Origin: [Mycobacterium] crassicus
GTDB taxonomy: Bacteria; Actinomycetota; Actinomycetes; Mycobacteriales; Mycobacteriaceae
DNA: 64,000 nucleotides
Assembly (NCBI RefSeq): GCF_020181615.1
Contig: NZ_CP084029.1
Span: 3,702,800 to 3,766,799 of the forward strand
Direction of reading: 5' to 3'
Shown here: in pieces, positions 59,115-64,000 of the stretch
Layout: every line of letters starts with the position of its first letter
Position numbering within the stretch: the first letter of the stretch is position 1
The notes under the pieces: model-generated
Databases searched by the model: none
Seen by the model: only the letters and a program-made list of their open reading frames with translations
Told to the model about the DNA's origin: nothing
Position numbers and translations under genes: made by a program

Positions 59115-59336
59115 CTACTTGTACCGGTAGACGATGCGCCCGCGGGTCAGGTCGTAGGGCGACAGCTCCACAACCACCCGGTCCTCAGGCAGGATCCGGA
59201 TGTAGTGCTGCCGCATCTTGCCGCTGATGTGGGCGAGCACCTTGTGGCCGTTCTCCAGCTCAATGCGAAACATCGCATTGGGCAGTGGCTCGACCACTCG
59301 ACCCTCGACCTCGATGGCACCGTCTTTCTTGGCCAT
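59115..59336 (-). CDS. infA: Translation initiation factor IF-1
   Basis: 73 residues from ATG 59336 ([20 protein letters not shown]), an S1-like OB fold with [40 protein letters not shown] and the end [10 protein letters not shown] longer in-frame start at 59381 is rejected by family length; GGAG stands just before the chosen ATG. Binds the ribosomal A site during initiation. First gene of the minus-strand infA-rpmJ-rpsM-rpsK-rpsD-rpoA-rplQ set. Confidence 0.98.
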   Translation of the reverse strand: MAKKDGAIEVEGRVVEPLPNAMFRIELENGHKVLAHISGKMRQHYIRILPEDRVVVELSPYDLTRGRIVYRYK

Positions 59337-59664
59337 TGCTCTCCGGCGATCCTCCGTGTCTGGCTTCCCTGGTGTGTGCATGCGCCCGCCACGGCACAGC
59401 GTCGACTACGACTACAAAACGTGGGCCGGTGGCAGGAAATTCCAGGTAGAACGCCAAGAATCTCAGACTGGACACGCCAGAGTCGATGCGGACGCCGCAC
59501 CGTCGTCCCACGATACCCGTTAACAAGCCGGGCGCCAAAATCGTCGATGACCATCGCGCCCGAAGCCGGCTGAGGTTATCCACAGTCGACCGTTTCTCCA
59601 CAGATTGCCCCCACTCGGCCCTTCCGACGGACCCGGGCGGTCGGCGCCGACATAAAATTCGAAC
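59337..59664. other. Divergent intergenic region, infA and HNH gene
   Basis: About 330 bases that must contain the promoter of the infA/ribosomal operon (minus strand) and that of the HNH gene (plus strand, -10 at 59653). I find no gene in it. Confidence 0.45.
59653..59658 (+). promoter_or_regulatory. -10 element of the HNH gene
   Basis: TAAAAT ends six bases before the ATG at 59665, consistent with a leaderless message. Confidence 0.4.
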
Positions 59665-62095
<2,431 letters not shown>

Positions 62096-62096
62096 C

Positions 62097-62669
62097 ATGG
62101 CATTTCGTGAACTGGCCGTCCCGGGAGCGTGGGAGCTGACCCCGGCGCAGCACGCCGATTCCCGCGGTGTGTTCTTCGAATGGTTCACCGACCGTGAGTT
62201 CACCGCGTTCGCCGGGCACAGCTTCGACCTGCAGCAGGCCAACTGCTCGGTGTCCGGCGCCGGGGTGCTGCGCGGCCTGCACTTCGCCGAGGTGCCGCCC
62301 GGCCAGGCCAAGTACGTCACCTGCGTGTCGGGGGCGGTCTTCGACGTCGTCGTCGACATCCGGGTCGGCTCACCGACATACGGCCAGTGGGATTCAGTGC
62401 TGCTGGACACCCGTGGCCGCCGATCGATCTACCTGGCGGCCGGATTGGCCCACGGATTCCTTGCACTGCAAGATGATTCGACGGTGATGTACCTGTGTTC
62501 GGCGGGCTATGACCCGCAGCGCGAGCACACCATCTGCGCCACCGACCCGGCAATCGGCATCGACTGGCCAGCCGATCACCCGCCGGTGCTCTCCGAGCGG
62601 GATGCGGACGCACCGTCGCTGGCCGAGGTCCGCGCCGCCGGGCTTCTGCCCAGCTGGGAGGCGGGTTAG
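62097..62669 (+). CDS. rmlC: dTDP-4-dehydrorhamnose 3,5-epimerase RmlC
   Basis: Third step of dTDP-rhamnose synthesis. 190 residues of the RmlC cupin fold: DSRGVFFEWFTDREFTA, LQQANCSVSGAGVLRGLHFA with the catalytic His, PGQAKYVTCVSGAVFDVVVD, IRVGSPTYGQWDSVLLD, and YLAAGLAHGFLALQDDSTVM. Coupled to rmlB by one base. Its stop overlaps the stop of the convergent ABC transporter gene by three bases. Confidence 0.97.
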   Translation: MAFRELAVPGAWELTPAQHADSRGVFFEWFTDREFTAFAGHSFDLQQANCSVSGAGVLRGLHFAEVPPGQAKYVTCVSGAVFDVVVDIRVGSPTYGQWDSVLLDTRGRRSIYLAAGLAHGFLALQDDSTVMYLCSAGYDPQREHTICATDPAIGIDWPADHPPVLSERDADAPSLAEVRAAGLLPSWEAG

Positions 62670-64000
62670 CGGCGACGTACGGGCAGCCGCAGCCGCCACC
62701 GCACCAGGCCGGTCCAGACCGCGCCCAGCAATCCCAGGATGATCATGTCGGCCAGCCACCACCGGCCCGCGTGCGTCCACAGCTGGTCGTGCGAGGCCAA
62801 CGGGTCCACAGCGGTCAGATCGACGGTGCTGGCACCGGCGGCGAAACCCCACCGCGACGGCAGGTACCAGGAGATCTGGTTCAGCCCGAATCGGTCACTG
62901 ATCGGGAACATGCCGCCGGAGAACACCAGCGACACCATGATCACCACCACCAGCATCGGCAGGATCTGCTCGGTCGATTTGGCCAGCGACGACAGTCCCA
63001 GCCCGATCAGCGCCGAAACGATCGCGGTGAGCGCCAGCGCCAGATAGAGCTCGACGATCGGGCTGCCCAACAACACCGAACCCTGAGTGGGCGCGCCCTT
63101 TCCGGCGATAACGATCGCGGTCAGCACCGCGGTCTGCAGCAGCGCGGCGGTGCTGTAGACCGCCACTTTGGCGGTCAGGTACGCCGAAGCCGACAAGCCC
63201 ACCGACTGTTCTCGGCGGAAGATGGCGCGTTCTCCCACCAGATCCCTGATCGTCAGCGCCGTGCCCATGAACGCCACCGAGACCAGCAGCACCAGCAGGA
63301 TCTCCGATGCTTCGTCGGGTGAGCCGCCGCGCACATCGGCCACCCCGAAGCCAGTGGTGCCGGGGACGACCAGCGCAAGCGCGCCGAGGATGAACGGCAG
63401 CAGCACCAGGAAGGCGAAGTAACCGCGATCGGCCACGATCAGCCGCACCTGACGGCGGGCCACGCTCGAGATCTGCCGGTAGCCGCTGGTGCGGGCCGGG
63501 CTACCGGCCGGGCCGGGCTGCTCGGGAGTGCCGGCGGGCGATCGGGTGGGTATCCGCGTCGCCTGCTCGCGGACCAGAAAATCGCGGTGGGCGCCGTCGG
63601 GATCGAGGCTGACGAACGCGAAGATGTCCGCCCAGTCGGTGCCGCCCATCGCCGCGCCGATACCGCTGGGCGGGCCGGCGAACGCGGTCTTGCCGCCGGG
63701 GGCCAACAGCAGGACCTGGTCGCACATGTCCAGGTAGGTCAGCGAATGGGTCACCACCACAACCACCCGGCCGGCGTCGGCCAGCCGGCGCAGCATCGTC
63801 ATCACCTGGCGGTCCAGCGCCGGATCCAGGCCGGAGGTCGGCTCGTCAAGGATCAGCAGCGACGGTCCGGTGAGCAGTTCCATCGCCACCGACGCACGTT
63901 TGCGCTGGCCACCGGAGAGCTTGTCGACGCGCGTGGCGCGGTGCGGGGTCAGCTCGAGTTCCTCGATCACCCCGTCGACGACGGCGCGCCGGTCCGCGGC
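62666..64000 (-). CDS. ABC transporter, ATPase plus permease, Rv1747-like (5' part outside window)
   Basis: 444 residues are visible; the gene continues past the window edge. The visible part begins inside the ATPase domain: signature LSGGQRKRASVAMELLTGPS, Walker B LLILDEPTSGLDPALDRQ and the switch His in VVVTHSLTYLDMCDQ. Then a linker rich in Pro and Thr, and an ABC-2 permease with six or so helices (FAFLVLLPFILGALALVVPG, LLVLLVSVAFMGTALTI, VVIMVSLVFSGGMFPIS), with WYLPSRWGFAAGASTVDLTA near the end. Order ATPase-permease in one chain and the C-terminal blocks fit the ABCG-type Rv1747 group, whose N-terminus has FHA domains; those would lie outside. Probably exports a lipid or glycolipid of the envelope. 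Confidence 0.88.
   Translation of the reverse strand, partial: AADRRAVVDGVIEELELTPHRATRVDKLSGGQRKRASVAMELLTGPSLLILDEPTSGLDPALDRQVMTMLRRLADAGRVVVVVTHSLTYLDMCDQVLLLAPGGKTAFAGPPSGIGAAMGGTDWADIFAFVSLDPDGAHRDFLVREQATRIPTRSPAGTPEQPGPAGSPARTSGYRQISSVARRQVRLIVADRGYFAFLVLLPFILGALALVVPGTTGFGVADVRGGSPDEASEILLVLLVSVAFMGTALTIRDLVGERAIFRREQSVGLSASAYLTAKVAVYSTAALLQTAVLTAIVIAGKGAPTQGSVLLGSPIVELYLALALTAIVSALIGLGLSSLAKSTEQILPMLVVVIMVSLVFSGGMFPISDRFGLNQISWYLPSRWGFAAGASTVDLTAVDPLASHDQLWTHAGRWWLADMIILGLLGAVWTGLVRWRLRLPVRRR

Overview
The window is chromosomal DNA of a mycobacterium. It is high-GC and its housekeeping backbone follows, almost gene for gene, the Mycobacterium tuberculosis segment Rv3436c (glmS) to Rv3465 (rmlC): glmS, Rv3438-like, Rv3439c/Rv3440c-like, glmM, rpsI, rplM, esxT, esxU, Rv3446c-like, eccC4, eccD4, mycP4, eccB4, two cutinases, truA, rplQ, rpoA, rpsD, rpsK, rpsM, rpmJ, infA, then rmlB and rmlC. 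This synteny is from memory of the M. tuberculosis map, not a search. Heavy PGRS content without any PE domain, plus many GjpA-like genes, suggests a non-tuberculous species, perhaps of the M. terrae complex (Mycolicibacter); that is inference.

Layout. 1-6340: a minus-strand cluster PGRS protein, GjpA-like protein, fatty acyl-AMP ligase (FAAL). 6899-10901: minus-strand glmS followed by two secreted paralogues flanking a DUF4436 membrane protein. 11022-11861: Rv3438-like protein. 11925-32926: accessory block of three GjpA-PGRS pairs, one orphan GjpA-like gene, two FAAL genes and an F420-dependent (LLM-class) oxidoreductase, ending at a decayed vapC. 33241-38370: conserved minus-strand genes down from esxU/esxT and rplM-rpsI-glmM. 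38521-44994: second accessory block (PE-PPE-domain hydrolase, fifth GjpA-PGRS pair, AraC-type regulator) sitting inside the ESX-4 locus, between esxU and the Rv3446c-like gene. 45014-54738: ESX-4 core and two cutinases. 54740-59336: truA and the alpha-operon of ribosomal proteins and RNA polymerase alpha. 59665-64000: HNH-endonuclease-like gene, rmlB, rmlC and the 3' part of an Rv1747-like ABC transporter.

The most interesting content is a repeated module. Five giant glycine-rich PGRS proteins start with an ordinary signal peptide instead of a PE domain, yet keep a linker motif (LIGDG) equivalent to the GRPLI motif of PE_PGRS proteins. Each is paired, 48-84 bases apart on the same strand, with a GjpA-like putative outer-membrane protein of about 373-393 residues. 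FAAL genes with no polyketide synthase lie next to three of the clusters. PGRS genes share a near-identical 5' leader and, in several cases, the same hairpin terminator. The arrangement suggests a cell-envelope system in which a secreted PGRS protein works with a dedicated outer-membrane partner, with lipid activation possibly involved; this function is a hypothesis.
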